The notes under the pieces: model-generated
What the model saw: only the letters and a program-made list of their open reading frames with translations
What the model was told of the DNA's origin: nothing
The model's database searches: none
Position numbers and translations under genes: made by a program
Shown here: positions 1-9,257 of the stretch, piece by piece
How the letters are laid out: each line of letters starts with the position of its first letter
Numbering within the stretch: the stretch's first letter is position 1
Assembly: GCA_963776845.1 (NCBI GenBank)
Contig: CAVZOJ010000006.1
Location: 1 to 64,000, forward strand
DNA: 64,000 nt
Reading direction: 5' to 3'
Origin: Roseitranquillus sp963776845
Lineage (GTDB): Bacteria; Pseudomonadota; Alphaproteobacteria; Rhodobacterales; Rhodobacteraceae

Positions 1-997
1 CCCCTCCCGGCGCGATCTCGTCCAGGTCGCTCGCCTCGTGCTCGGTCGCGAGCCCGTCGGTCACCGCGATCATGTGCCAGAAGTCCGGCGCGGCCTCCTC
101 CAGCGCCCGGCAAAGCGCCGCCTGCTCGGCGAGGCTGGCGCGCCCCTCGACGCGGATGCGGATCAGGACGTCGCGCCGGTCGGCCCGCGGCAAGAGCGCC
201 GCCAGCGCCGCGGCAGCGTCCTGCCCCGGCAGGAGCGGCAGCACCTCGTCGGTCCAGAGAAACGTGCCGGTCGTCACCGTCTCGACCTTCGGCACCGAGC
301 CCGGCCCGTCGATGGTGACGGCGAGGCAGGCGCCGCGGGCATCGTGCTTCCACCCGTCCTGCTCCGGTGCGCCGGAGTAGTGGCAGCGGTCCGACACCCG
401 CATCCGCCCGTGCCAGTCGCCGAGCGCGAGATACTCCAGCCGCGCCGTCCGCGCCCGGTCGGGCGGGATCGTCGCCGGGTCGCCGTCCTCGTCAAAATCC
501 TGGATCGCCCCGTGCGCCAGGCCGATGCGGATCTGCCGCGGGTCCGTCTCCTCCGCCGCCATCCGCGACGTCAGATCGCGGCCCGGACGGCGCTGCGTCA
601 CCGGCGCGGGCAGCAACGTCACCTCGTCGTCGAGTTCGATCGGCTGAGCCGTGAGGATCGGCGTCACGTTCGGTGGCGCCTCGCGCACGATCCGCTCCCA
701 CAGCGCCTCGGCGGCGAGACTGTCATGGTTGCCCGGCAGCAGCCACCAATTGAGTTCCGGCTCCGCCCCCATCGCGGCGAGTGCCTGACGGCGGACGTGA
801 TCCGCCGGTGTCTCGGTATCAAATAAATCCCCCGCGACTAGGATGTGCCGGGCTTCGTGCGCCCAGGCGGCACTGGCAACGCGCCGGATGGCCTCGTGGC
901 GGGCCTCGACGAGGCGGCCGCGCCTCTCCTCCGGCAACATTCCGAAGCGGCGTCCGAGATGCAGGTCGGCAGTATGGATGAATCGAAATGCGGTCAT
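1..997 (-). CDS. SbcD/YhaO-type metallophosphoesterase, 3' end outside window
   Basis: Calcineurin-like phosphoesterase of the DNA-repair exonuclease type (SbcD, YhaO). Reading the minus strand from an ATG at 997 gives an uninterrupted protein beginning MTAFRFIHTADLHLG that runs off the left edge after about 332 residues. The metal-binding motifs appear in order: DLH near residue 10, AGDLFD near 55, GNHD near 90 and LGDWHG near 205. In this family a partner AAA ATPase of the SbcC/YhaN type usually follows directly; it would lie outside the window. Such pairs process DNA ends in the cytoplasm. Family membership is secure; the exact subgroup is not. The gene shows no frameshift, unlike much of the window. 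Confidence 0.88.
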   Translation of the reverse strand, partial: MTAFRFIHTADLHLGRRFGMLPEERRGRLVEARHEAIRRVASAAWAHEARHILVAGDLFDTETPADHVRRQALAAMGAEPELNWWLLPGNHDSLAAEALWERIVREAPPNVTPILTAQPIELDDEVTLLPAPVTQRRPGRDLTSRMAAEETDPRQIRIGLAHGAIQDFDEDGDPATIPPDRARTARLEYLALGDWHGRMRVSDRCHYSGAPEQDGWKHDARGACLAVTIDGPGSVPKVETVTTGTFLWTDEVLPLLPGQDAAAALAALLPRADRRDVLIRIRVEGRASLAEQAALCRALEEAAPDFWHMIAVTDGLATEHEASDLDEIAPGG

Positions 998-1123
998 GGC
1001 AGGCCCCCTAATGCAACAGCAGCGAACGCACCGTTAATAATCTCGCAGGGCGACAGAAGCTGTCGCGGAGACGGGCGTGCAGGCCGACCTTCTCATTGAC
1101 CATTTGGGAACGGAAGAAGAACT

Positions 1124-2197
1124 TCAGGGCAGTGCGTCGAAATCCTCGCGCTGCCAGCCGTCGACCATGCGCCGCAGCGCCTCCGGTGCCAACACCTCCA
1201 CCGAATCGCCCCACTGGTAGAGGTGCCATGCCATCTCGAGCCAGCCGCCCGCTGTGAACCGGACCTCGAGGCTGCCATCCTCCAGCCGCCGCGCCGTCTG
1301 CCGCGGATGAAACCGCCATTCTGCGGCCCGGTCCGCCGCGCGCGGAGCGAAGCGCCAGACCACCTCAGCATGCTGGCTGTCGTCCTGAAACGACCCGAAG
1401 GCGCGGGCAGCGTGATCGGCGAGGGAGAAGTTCGCGTCCCGCGCGAACCACTCCTCCGTCGCCTCGGCATCCTCGATCCGGTCCAGCCGGAAGTGCCGCA
1501 GCTCCCGTCCCTTCGCCGGCTGCCGCGCCACCAGGTACCGGCGCGCGCCCAGCAGCACCCCGTAGGGCTCCACCAGCCGCAGTTCACCGCCATAGCGGAA
1601 GCGCAGGTGGAACGGCCCGCGCAGCGCCCGCGCCACCACCTCCGCCGTGGCGACGTCGATCGCCACCATCGGCCCCGGACGCGTCGCGGCACCATGCGCC
1701 TCCAGCATCGCCTCGGCATCCGCCTCTGCCCGCCGCGCATCCGGCGAGGGCAGGGCTGCCAGCAGTCGGTCGCGCAGGCTCTCGAGATGCACCGCCTGCA
1801 AGGTGTCGCCGTCGCTCCGCAGCCGCGCCGCCGCCATCTCCAGCGCCTCGAGCTCCTCCGCCCCGCCGAGCCGCAGGCGGGCAAGCGGCGTCTCCCGCAT
1901 CGCCCAGCGCCGCCGGCGGTCCGGATCCTCCGTCACCTCCACCGCATGGGGGAAGGCGGCGGCAAGCGCCTGCACCATCCGCTGCGCTGTCCGGTGGCTC
2001 ACGGCGAAAGCTTCCACAACGTCGTCAAGAGTGACGCCGCGGTATCGTGACGTCGCGAGATCTGCGAGACGCAACAGTTCGATGGCTTTCGAGAAGGCGA
2101 TGACAATCCTCGCTCGTCTGCTCGTGGACGTTCGTACGTTGACGTACGACAGCAGATCGGTCCAGCAGGCGGCCTCATGCTCCAAGATGAGGTCCAT
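1124..2197 (-). CDS. WYL-domain transcriptional regulator
   Basis: DeoR-type helix-turn-helix plus WYL ligand-sensing domain. The N-terminal part reads GVTLDDVVEAFAVSHRTAQR, a typical winged-helix segment of this family, and the middle carries the WYL-like stretch LVEPYGVLLGARRYLVAR followed by the C-terminal WCX region ending EDFDALP. WYL proteins bind nucleic acid or nucleotide ligands and often control DNA-repair or defence genes, so its position behind the phosphoesterase is suggestive only. Homology begins about IAFSKAIELL, where no good start codon is seen; ATG 2197 is the nearest in-frame start. The open frame continues upstream into an IS1595 remnant, so the native start may have been lost to a rearrangement. 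About 357 residues from the chosen start, slightly longer than usual. Confidence 0.75.
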   Translation of the reverse strand: MDLILEHEAACWTDLLSYVNVRTSTSRRARIVIAFSKAIELLRLADLATSRYRGVTLDDVVEAFAVSHRTAQRMVQALAAAFPHAVEVTEDPDRRRRWAMRETPLARLRLGGAEELEALEMAAARLRSDGDTLQAVHLESLRDRLLAALPSPDARRAEADAEAMLEAHGAATRPGPMVAIDVATAEVVARALRGPFHLRFRYGGELRLVEPYGVLLGARRYLVARQPAKGRELRHFRLDRIEDAEATEEWFARDANFSLADHAARAFGSFQDDSQHAEVVWRFAPRAADRAAEWRFHPRQTARRLEDGSLEVRFTAGGWLEMAWHLYQWGDSVEVLAPEALRRMVDGWQREDFDALP

Positions 2198-2229
2198 CCA
2201 CTCGACGGACGGTGGACCCGTGTCAGCAT

Positions 2230-2600
2230 ACCGTGGTGGCTGACTGAGGCACGCCCAACAGGCGCCGGAAGATCTCTCTGTAGTCGGCGCCTTTCGTGTG
2301 CGTGCGGACGAACCACCAAGGTTCAGGTAATGGGTCGCGGACCGCGGAAGCGGCGAATAGAGCTCCGATACTGGCCGTGCGCGTTGTTGACGGTGTTGAT
2401 GTGGTGAGAGCGAAGGGCGCTGGCGCTTCGCCGGCCGCCAACGAAGACGAAGTGCTCGAAGCCCGCGCACCTTGGCGATCCTTTCGTACTGGATGCCGCC
2501 GTCGGTGCAGAGAACCGCATCCAGGCTGACGTAGGGCAGCAGCGCCGCCTCCATTGTGGGTTCCTTGGTGTCCGGGATGTGCTCGAGGCTGCGCCGGCCG
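2230..2600 (-). pseudogene. IS1595-family transposase, C-terminal remnant
   Basis: Fragments in two frames reproduce the C-terminal third of ISXO2-like (IS1595) transposases: VLCTDGGIQYERIAK, then in a second frame the region with HHINTVNNAHGQYRSSIRRF, then back to ATHYLNLGG. At least two frameshifts are needed. The SDG-type aspartate and the HINTVNN segment are the parts recognised. The N-terminal zinc ribbon is absent here; a separate N-terminal piece of the same family lies near 48.1 kb, but nothing shows the two came from one copy. The remnant abuts the 5' end of the WYL gene and probably explains that gene's missing start. Confidence 0.7.
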
Positions 2601-2654
2601 TGGTGCCGCTATCCGTTTAACGGTCGAGTCCGCCGTTGGAGTTGACCTCCACAA

Positions 2655-2945
2655 CTTCGCTCCGCTCGTTGAGGTTTAAGAATGTAAGAATATCCGGTGC
2701 CACCTCGAAGTGGATCTTAGAGCGGCGGTCGAACCGGGATGGGCCTTGAGGTATACGGAACTGCTACTCGGTCCAGGCACAACGCATCTGGGCAGAGACG
2801 TCAGGTAGCCACGCCACCACCAAGACCGAAGCGCCCGGTCGGTCAAATAGGCACCACGTCAGCAGCATCTGCTTTGGACTGAATACTGTCAGCCGCTCCA
2901 CCTTTCTCAAACTGTCGGAATTGCGTTACCTTGGTCCAGTTGCGC
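2655..2945. other. intergenic, nothing recognised
   Basis: About 290 bases of mixed composition between the IS1595 remnant and the IS5 element. No open frame with family resemblance, RNA gene or clear repeat was found on either strand. Confidence 0.5.
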
Positions 2946-3024
2946 CTTTCCAGGGAAGCTCTGAAGAACCTCGGCAGCGGGCGATGATCTGTTAGGCTGG
3001 CGGCGACCTCGCTGGAGCCGCCTG

Positions 3025-4017
3025 ATGAAACAGACTACCTTCGCCTCGCTGGCCTACGCCGGGAAGAAGAAGCGCACGCGGCGCGAGGCGTTTCTCGCCG
3101 AGATGGAGGCGGTGGTGCCCTGGGCTCGTCTGACGGCGCTGATCGAGCCGCACTACCCGAAGGCGGGGCCGAAGGGCGGACGGCCGCCGATGCCGCTGGA
3201 GGTCATGCTTCGGGTCTACTGCCTTCAGCAGTGGTACGCGCTGTCGGACCCGGCGGCCGAAGAGGCGCTCTACGACAGCGACGCGATGCGCCGGTTCGCC
3301 GGGCTCGAACTGGGCGACGACGCGATCCCGGACGAGACGACGATCCTCAACTTCCGCCATCTGCTGGAGCGGCACGAGCTGACCCGTGCGATCTTCGAGG
3401 CGGTGAACGCCTATCTACGCGAGCGGGGCATCCTGTTGCGCGAGGGCACGCTGGTCGATGCGACGCTGATCGATGCGCCCAGCTCGACCAAGAACAAGCA
3501 GGGCGCCCGCGATCCGGAGATGACCAGCACGAAGAAGGGAAATGCCTGGTACTTCGGCATGAAGGCGCATGTCGGCGTCGATATCGACAGCGGCGTGGTC
3601 CACACCCTGGAGACCAGCACCGCCAAGATGCACGACAGCCAGAAGTTCGACGAGCTGTTGCACGGCGACGAGCACGCGGTGTTCGGCGAGTTGCCAGGGG
3701 TTGCGCCACCGGTTCGAGCAACCGCTGGCGACGGCTATGTCAGCGGCGAGCGCGAGGCGGCGTTCCGCGCCCGGGGCAAGGTCTGGGGCGTGATGCGCAA
3801 GGCGCCCAAGGGCGGCAGGCTGCACCCCATCGACGAGCGCATCAACCGGATCATCGCCAGCCTGCGGGCCAGGGTCGAGCATCCGTTCCGGGTGATGAAA
3901 TGCCAGTTCGGCTACCGCAAGACCCGCTACCGCGGGCTGGCGAAGAACGAGGCGCAACTGTTCTCGCTCTTCGGGCTCGGCAACCTGTTCCTGGTCCGAC
4001 GACGGTTGATGGCCTGA
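3025..4017 (+). CDS. IS5-family DDE transposase
   Basis: A 330-residue IS5-group transposase starting MKQTTFASLAY. The DDE core is visible: LVDATLIDAP (first Asp, near residue 150), a GDGYVS segment (second Asp, near 239) and RARVEHPFRVMK with the Glu near 285, followed by the KTRYRGLAKN signature that ends IS5 proteins. Length fits the family, but the second-Asp segment is preceded by an unusual insert of about 14 residues (ELPGVAPPVRATAG) encoded by a 42-nt palindromic sequence. Relatives as recalled run directly from the VFG-type residues into the D-GY motif, so activity is doubtful although the frame is open. Confidence 0.85.
   Translation: MKQTTFASLAYAGKKKRTRREAFLAEMEAVVPWARLTALIEPHYPKAGPKGGRPPMPLEVMLRVYCLQQWYALSDPAAEEALYDSDAMRRFAGLELGDDAIPDETTILNFRHLLERHELTRAIFEAVNAYLRERGILLREGTLVDATLIDAPSSTKNKQGARDPEMTSTKKGNAWYFGMKAHVGVDIDSGVVHTLETSTAKMHDSQKFDELLHGDEHAVFGELPGVAPPVRATAGDGYVSGEREAAFRARGKVWGVMRKAPKGGRLHPIDERINRIIASLRARVEHPFRVMKCQFGYRKTRYRGLAKNEAQLFSLFGLGNLFLVRRRLMA
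3685..3731. repeat. 42-nt in-frame palindromic insertion flanked by GGCGA
   Basis: GGCGA occurs at 3685-3689 and again at 3727-3731, exactly 42 nt apart. The bases between contain an imperfect inverted repeat, TTGCCAGGGGTTGC against GCAACCGCTGGCGA, able to form a hairpin of about 14 bp with two mismatches. Being a multiple of three, it keeps the transposase frame open. The absence of this stretch in relatives is from recall of the family, not from a comparison made here. Confidence 0.5.
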
Positions 4018-4110
4018 GGCGGAATCCGCCTTAAATCATCGAACTGCCTCAAACCGCACCCCGAGCGGACTCGAATTGCCGCGCCGCCCGGCGTTCCGGT
4101 CGTCCGACGC

Positions 4111-4358
4111 CGATGCAATGCCGAGGGCGCGCGTTGATCAGACCTTCCTATGCTGACAGAAACAGGAGTTCGCTTTGGGAAGAGGCATCCTAAAGACCAA
4201 GCCGAACGCGGAGTCACGATTTTGACCTTCACCCTCGCAACACAACGGCGAAAAGGATCGAGCTCTGGAGCGATAACGTAGTGCTGGTTCAGGCGTTTGC
4301 CGATGCGGGAGGCCACCCTCAACCAACTCTTCTTGGTTGCGCCCCCCCATGAGGTCAT
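4111..4358 (-). pseudogene. second gene of an unknown pair, cut by the IS5 element
   Basis: ATG 4358 overlaps the TGA of the upstream gene in an ATGA arrangement, typical of translational coupling. The frame reads MTSWGGATKKSWLRVASRIG and continues for about 75 residues before running into the IS5 right end. No family was recognised. The AT-richer base use matches its upstream partner and differs from the rest of the window. It could also be a chance frame; the coupling geometry is the main argument for it. Confidence 0.3.
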
Positions 4359-4855
4359 CTCTTAAAGTCGCAGTTCGGAAGGTAAAAGCTGAGGTGATTG
4401 GCACGCTCCGCCATGACTGCTCGAGTATAAAAAAGTATCTGAGCTGGGGAGCCAAGGGCGCCGATCTCGTCCGCGTCCACCATTGCGAACTTATCACCCT
4501 TGCTTCTTCGTGCCTCAGCAGCCAACTTCCGAGCGATCTGGAAGATCACAACCCTACCGCAGTCTGACAACCTCAGGGTCTCGAAAAGCCGGATGTCCTG
4601 AAGCGCGCTGATCCCGTTCAGGATCATGGTGTTGTCGTTTGATCCCGGGGTACCAGTAATGGCGTTGAGTTCGCAGCAGAGGGCGTGACACGCACGATCA
4701 CCTCCTAAGCTCATGTACTCGATCGCAAGTCTCGGATCGCGATCCATGTAGCAGTAGCAGGCGTGGAAAAGACGAAGAGCGTAGAGCGGCGGGTTGGCTT
4801 GCTCGACGATTGTGACTGCCTTTTCAGGCAGAAGATACTCGCTGGGTCTGGACAA
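4355..4855 (-). CDS. hypothetical protein, atypical composition
   Basis: A 166-residue frame with no family recognised. A strong Shine-Dalgarno AAGGAGG lies five bases before a TTG at 4855, which is preferred over distant ATG codons because the upstream frame looks non-coding. The protein begins (M)SRPSEYLLPEKAV and contains several cysteines and aromatic residues (HACYCYMDRD), followed by a helical, charged C-terminus. No signal peptide or membrane segment is seen. Base composition is clearly lower in GC than neighbouring genes, suggesting recent transfer. It is followed by an overlapping, truncated gene. Confidence 0.55.
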   Translation of the reverse strand: MSRPSEYLLPEKAVTIVEQANPPLYALRLFHACYCYMDRDPRLAIEYMSLGGDRACHALCCELNAITGTPGSNDNTMILNGISALQDIRLFETLRLSDCGRVVIFQIARKLAAEARRSKGDKFAMVDADEIGALGSPAQILFYTRAVMAERANHLSFYLPNCDFKR

Positions 4856-5239
4856 GGCGTCCTCCTTCGGTTGGTGCGAGGAGGAAGTAGGTCCGAAGCA
4901 GCTCCGCAAAAAATGCTGATCTGTCCAAAGAAGGGACCAGCTGTCCCGTAGAATCTGCCCGAGGGTTCTTGGAACGTGGACGGATCGGAGGGATGCGTGC
5001 CGTCGCGACCCGCATGTCCTGTCGAGCAAGGACGTCAATCCGGCTGAGCTCCCCGCAAATGTGCCTCCGAGTCACCGGATCTTGCCGCGGACGCTGAGGC
5101 AACCCTCTGAAAATTACGCGAAAACTCCAGCGAGAACCTGTGCGGTACCTCAGTATCTTACGGAACCCCCCAGAACCCAGTCGCAACAAGGAAAGCTTTC
5201 GGTGGTCTACCACACCGGGGCTGTTGCGGCATGCCGCCG

Positions 5240-7166
5240 CTACGGAGCGCCTTGCGGCCGTCCTGTGTCCCTTGCAGTTCGTTGCGCCCGCTGAAAGAAG
5301 TGCCGCGTTAGCTGTTCTCGCGCTGCGCGGTCGCTCATGACGATGCTGCGCATCTGGCTGCTCTTCTGAAACTGCCTGATCATCTGGCGCATGAACTCCT
5401 GCGAGAAGGCGCCGTAGACGACGTTCGCCGGGTTGTTCTGCAACATCTCCATCATGTCTCCGTCCAGAAGTTCCCGGTTCGCCTGCTCGCCAAACAAGAA
5501 GTCCTCGGGCGCGAACGTCGTGCCATGGCGTCCGTTGAAGCTCTCGATAATCTCCGAAAGAGAGACCGTTCTTCCTCTTCGGTCTAGGGATTGGCGCCAA
5601 ACTCCGTGATCGGTTGCAGCGGCACAGTGTCCCCCGGCGCCAAGGAGGCGGAGCCGTCGGCTGTGCGATCCACCCGGAACGCCTCGAGATCGAGCATGTC
5701 TTCGCTGATCTCGATATCAGGAGGACGATCGCGGGTAGGCAACAGCCGCGCCAGCCATGACACATAGGCGTAGAGTTTCTCGAGGTCGGTGTCCTCCAGC
5801 CGGATGATCTGCGCGACGAAGACGTAGAACCGCATGAAGCTCTTCAGGAGTTGCCGGAACTCCTCCTGCGCGGCGTCATCTTCGTCCAGCAGGAAGCGTT
5901 CGACCGCGTGGCGAACATACCCTTCCAGCGCCATGCGGTCAGCAGTCGCGAGGGGACCCGAAAAGAACAGCCGGGAGAATGCTTCTACTTCGTCCGGATC
6001 GACGTAGGACGCCGACATGATCCGCTGCGAGAGGTCGTAGATCTGGTTCGGGTCCGACCTGTCCTCGAGCTGTGTCACCTCGAAGAACGGCTTGAACGCG
6101 GACTGAATTTCCTCCTGCGTGTTACGAAAGTCGAGAACGTAGGTTCGCCGCTTCCCAAGAGCGGCTCGGTTGAGCCGCGACAGCGTCTGCACGGCCCGGA
6201 GGCCATGCAGCGGACGATCGACATACATGCCACAGAGCTTCGGCTGGTCGAAACCAGTCTGATACTTTTCGGCCACCACGAGGATCTGGAACTCGTCGCC
6301 CTCGAACCTGCGCGGGAGCTCCGTCTCCGGAAAACCGTTCGCCTCGGCCTCCGTCCACGGAACGCCGTCGATCTCCAACGTGTCCGAGAACGCAACCAGT
6401 GCATTCAAACCGCCATATCCCTGTTTCTCGATGTAGCGCCCGAGGCCCTGCCAGTAGCGCAACGCGTGCTCGCGGCTCTGCGTCACCACCATGGCCTTCG
6501 CGTACGGGCCTCGAGCGCGCTGATACTCGAGGATCAGATCCTCTACGTCCTCGCTGTCACTCGCCTCGCGCGTCAGCGCGTCCGTCATGGCCTGCGCCGA
6601 CTTGCCGGACTGAAACGAGTGTGCCTCGTCCACGATCACCGCGAACTGGCGGCCGGACTGCCCCGACAGCTCCTGGAGGTGGTCGGTGCCGAACTTCTGG
6701 ATCGTCGTGATGATGATCCGCGCGCCACCTTGGATCGCGGCCTTCAGGTCGCGCGATGTGCCGTCGATCTTCTTCACAACGCCCTTGGTCTTCTCGAAGC
6801 TCGCGACGGTGTTCTGGAGCTGCCGGTCGAGAACCACCCGATCAGTCACGATGATGGCCGTGTCGAAGACCGGCTGATCTGCATGGTCATGCAGGTTGAT
6901 GATCTGGTGCGCGGTTCAGGCGATCGTGTTGGACTTCCCCGATCCTGCCGAGTGCTGAATCAGGTAGTTCTCCCCGGCACCGTTGATCTGTGCATGGGCA
7001 AGGATGTTGCGCACGGCGTCGAGCTGATGAAACCGCGGGAAGATCATCATCTCGCGGCCCTCTCCTTTCTCGAGGTGGATGAATCGGCCGAGAAGGTCGA
7101 GGAACACGTCGCGCGAGAAGACGGCCGCTGATCTGGGGAGGTTCTCGTAGAGGTATGCGCTCATCC
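5240..7166 (-). pseudogene. hsdR: type I restriction enzyme R subunit, broken
   Basis: Remnant of a type I restriction endonuclease motor subunit. It starts within MSAYLYENLPRSAAVFSRD and reaches the Walker A region QHSAGSGKSNTIA, after which a TGA at 6916-6918 replaces the Trp expected in NTIAW. The frame then reopens through the DEAH-type box IVDEAHSFQSGKSAQAM and SF2 helicase motifs (YQTGFDQPKLCGMYVDRPL, SRLNRA) to a second stop at 5584, a frameshift near 5565, and a C-terminal segment ending ARDTGRPQGAP at 5240. The N-terminal PD-(D/E)XK nuclease part is missing because the gene is joined to an Abi gene at about 7166. It cannot make a working subunit. Confidence 0.85.
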
Positions 7167-7169
7167 AAG

Positions 7170-7740
7170 CCGAATGGTCGCGCGATGGCGTTCCGGTCCG
7201 CTCGCGCCTTCAGATTATAGAGCCACTTCGACAGCTGTCCGAAGGAGATGATCTCAGCCGTCATCCAGATCGGCGGCAGGCTCGGGCTGCTGTATTTCAT
7301 GCGTAATGCTCGGCGAACGTGTCACGAGAGTAGGTGAAGTCATCCGTCAGACGCGCGACTGCCTGCCCGTCACGATCGCGACGTTTGTATAGATGCTGAT
7401 CCAAGTAACCGTGCGGACCGTGCGTCATCGCCATGTGGTGCGCCCACTGAGCCCGGATCGCGACCTCGACCCGTTCGATGGCGTCCAGCATCAACAGCCT
7501 GAGTTGGCGGTCGAAGACGTAAAGCGTCAGGACGTCCTCGAACCTCGCGCCTTCTCGGAAAGCATGATCGTCGCCCTCATCCGCCGCCACCTCGAAGGCA
7601 AGCCAATAGGCCCGAAGCCGGTAGTAGGAGATGAACTGAAGGTAGTGCTCGGCACGTGCCTGATCCTCCACCACCATACCGCGGTGGCGGAGAAGAGCTA
7701 TCTGGTCCGGGATGGATGTGGATGGTTTGGCGAACCTCAT
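7170..7740 (-). pseudogene. Abi_2-family abortive infection protein, frameshifted and truncated
   Basis: From ATG 7740 the protein reads MRFAKPSTSIPDQIALLRHRGMVVED and contains FISYYRLRAYW, both characteristic of the Abi_2 (AbiD/AbiF-like) family. The frame closes at 7297 after FAEHYA; the continuation MKYSSPSLPPIWMTAEIISFG, also typical of the family, lies in another frame that begins at 7300, so one base has been lost or gained. The protein then runs IARPFGLDE and ends abruptly where hsdR sequence starts, lacking the usual RN-caHH C-terminal motif. Abi_2 genes often sit inside type I restriction loci, which fits the flanking hsd remnants. Confidence 0.75.
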
Positions 7741-7906
7741 GCAGCGGCACCATGCTGCGAGAACCCGCCCCGAAAAACGAGTAACCCGCCAAGGTGCGCA
7801 GTGCAGAGCCGAGGCTCTGCCCGAGGCGTGGCGGGTCTTGTTGCGATGAGATATAGGGCGGGCTTCCTAACGAAGCAACAAGAAACCGAACCGACCGGGA
7901 GGGGAC

Positions 7907-8514
7907 TCACTCGACCACCTCCTTCAGCTTCAGCTCGCTATCGATCTCCTCCAGCGGACGGGGCGGGACGTAGCGGTAGAAGTAACGATTGAAGTTGATC
8001 TCGTAGCCGACGCGGCCGACCCCGCCGTCGGTGGCGTCGCGGTGGCTCTCGTCCACCCAGGCGTCGGACACGAAGGGTGAAACCTCGCGCGCGAAGTAGT
8101 CCCTCCAGTCCTGGTCCAGAGGCACCAATTCATGATCCCGCAGACCGGTGTCAGGTTCGGGGTTGCCGTCCTTGTCTCGACAAATCTCGGCCTCCTCGTC
8201 GCGCTCACCCAGCGCCGCGACAGTGGCCTTCTTGACCGGTGCACCCACCTTCACGCCTGCGTTCTTCAGCGCCTTGTCCAGCGCCTTCAGGAAGGACGCG
8301 CGGTCCACCCAGACATGGCCATCCAAGTTGGTCAGGATCGTAGCCCAGAGTGCCTCTGTCGTCGCCTCGTCGAGGTTCTGGAGCGGCTTTTGATCCCGCA
8401 GCCGATAGATCGCCTCCTTCGTGAGTTCGAACCGCAGGCGCAAGGGCCGCTCGACCCGGATCTCGCGATAGCCGAAGTCGGACGTCTCGAAGATCTTCGA
8501 GACGTCCGACCAGT
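7907..8514 (-). pseudogene. hsdM: type I DNA methyltransferase M subunit, C-terminal fragment
   Basis: The frame contains WSDVSKIFETSDFGYREI, RVERPLRLRF and, near the end, GYEINFNRYFYRYVPPRPL followed by EEID, all hallmarks of the C-terminal part of HsdM N6-adenine methyltransferases. The catalytic NPPF and SAM-binding regions are absent: homology stops abruptly at about 8514 where an unrelated plus-strand gene fragment begins. The end (ELKLKEVVE, stop at 7907) is shorter than usual. No hsdS specificity gene was found in the 166 bases between this fragment and the Abi gene, so a large deletion probably removed it. Confidence 0.8.
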
Positions 8515-8522
8515 AACCGTCG

Positions 8523-9004
8523 GCGACCTGCACCGGCTGGTCATCGGCGAGAGCATCACCCGCGACGCCCGCGGCTGGTCGCTGCGCATCCTGACGTCGA
8601 AGACCTGCGGCGACTACGCGCGCGATGACCTCTGGCCCGAGCTGACGCCATTCCTCGATGTGCTGCTCGAGGTCGACGCACCAGGCGGGGACCTCTGGGC
8701 CGGGTACGACGCCCGGGTCGGCACCAAGCTCTTCTCCGCCGATTTCGGGGGGACGGGCCTGAGCGGCGACTGGATCTCGGACGTCTGGGAAGAGCATGTC
8801 GGGTGCGGCGCACACATCGTGCGCACGCTCTGGCACCAGACGGCCTGGGAGAGCGACCGGGATCTTACGTGGATGGCGTTGGCGCTCTGCGGTCAGCGCG
8901 CCGAGAAGACAGCAAAGCCCTACCGGATAGAGGGCGCCCGCCGGCGCGCAGCGCGCGAAGGACGGCGCCTGGTCGGCGCGGCCCGATGGCGCGCCATGAC
9001 CTGA
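8523..9004 (+). pseudogene. unknown protein, 5'-truncated
   Basis: An open plus-strand frame whose translation looks like genuine protein: VIGESITRDARGWSLRI, then LWPELTPFLDVLLEVDAPGG, then GDWISDVWEEHVGCGAHIV, ending AARWRAMT at 9004. No family was recognised. The coding-like part begins exactly where the hsdM fragment ends (about 8520), so the 5' part of the gene is missing and this is a breakpoint. The C-terminal 50 residues are rich in Arg and Ala and may be a run-on. Treated as a broken gene of unknown function. Confidence 0.4.
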
Positions 9005-9257
9005 CCGAGAACCCCGCGGGCGGGTGAGTGGTCGGAGCGCGGCTCTTCTCGAGAAGCCGCGCCCGACCACCCACTGCCCTCGGAAGACGGAAGGACCGAT
9101 CTGACCCTGAGACCGGCGCCACGACATCTAAACCAATAGCATCATGGGGGTTCCCGTTCCGCCCCTCTCGGCGAAGGCAGTCCGCACCGCCCGCCACTCC
9201 AGCACGGACGCCCCTTGAACCCGGAGATACCGGGACAACCAACCGCTGGAGAAGCAC

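Larger units (their letters stand above)
2953..4110 (+). mobile_element. IS5-family insertion sequence (ends approximate)
   Basis: The element surrounds the transposase at 3025-4017. The left boundary is set by a sequence reading GGAAGCTCTGAAGAACC around 2953, a plausible IS5-group terminal repeat. The matching right end is degenerate: the stretch near 4093-4110 shows only partial reverse complementarity, so the right end may be eroded. No target duplication could be identified. The element cuts into the downstream end of the unknown two-gene unit at 4.1-4.9 kb. Confidence 0.6.

Noticed and set aside
6916..6918. TGA in hsdR read as tryptophan (recoding or suppression)
   Set aside because: The gene also has a TAG at 5584, a frameshift and a missing N-terminus, and neighbouring intact genes end in TGA, so simple decay is the better explanation.
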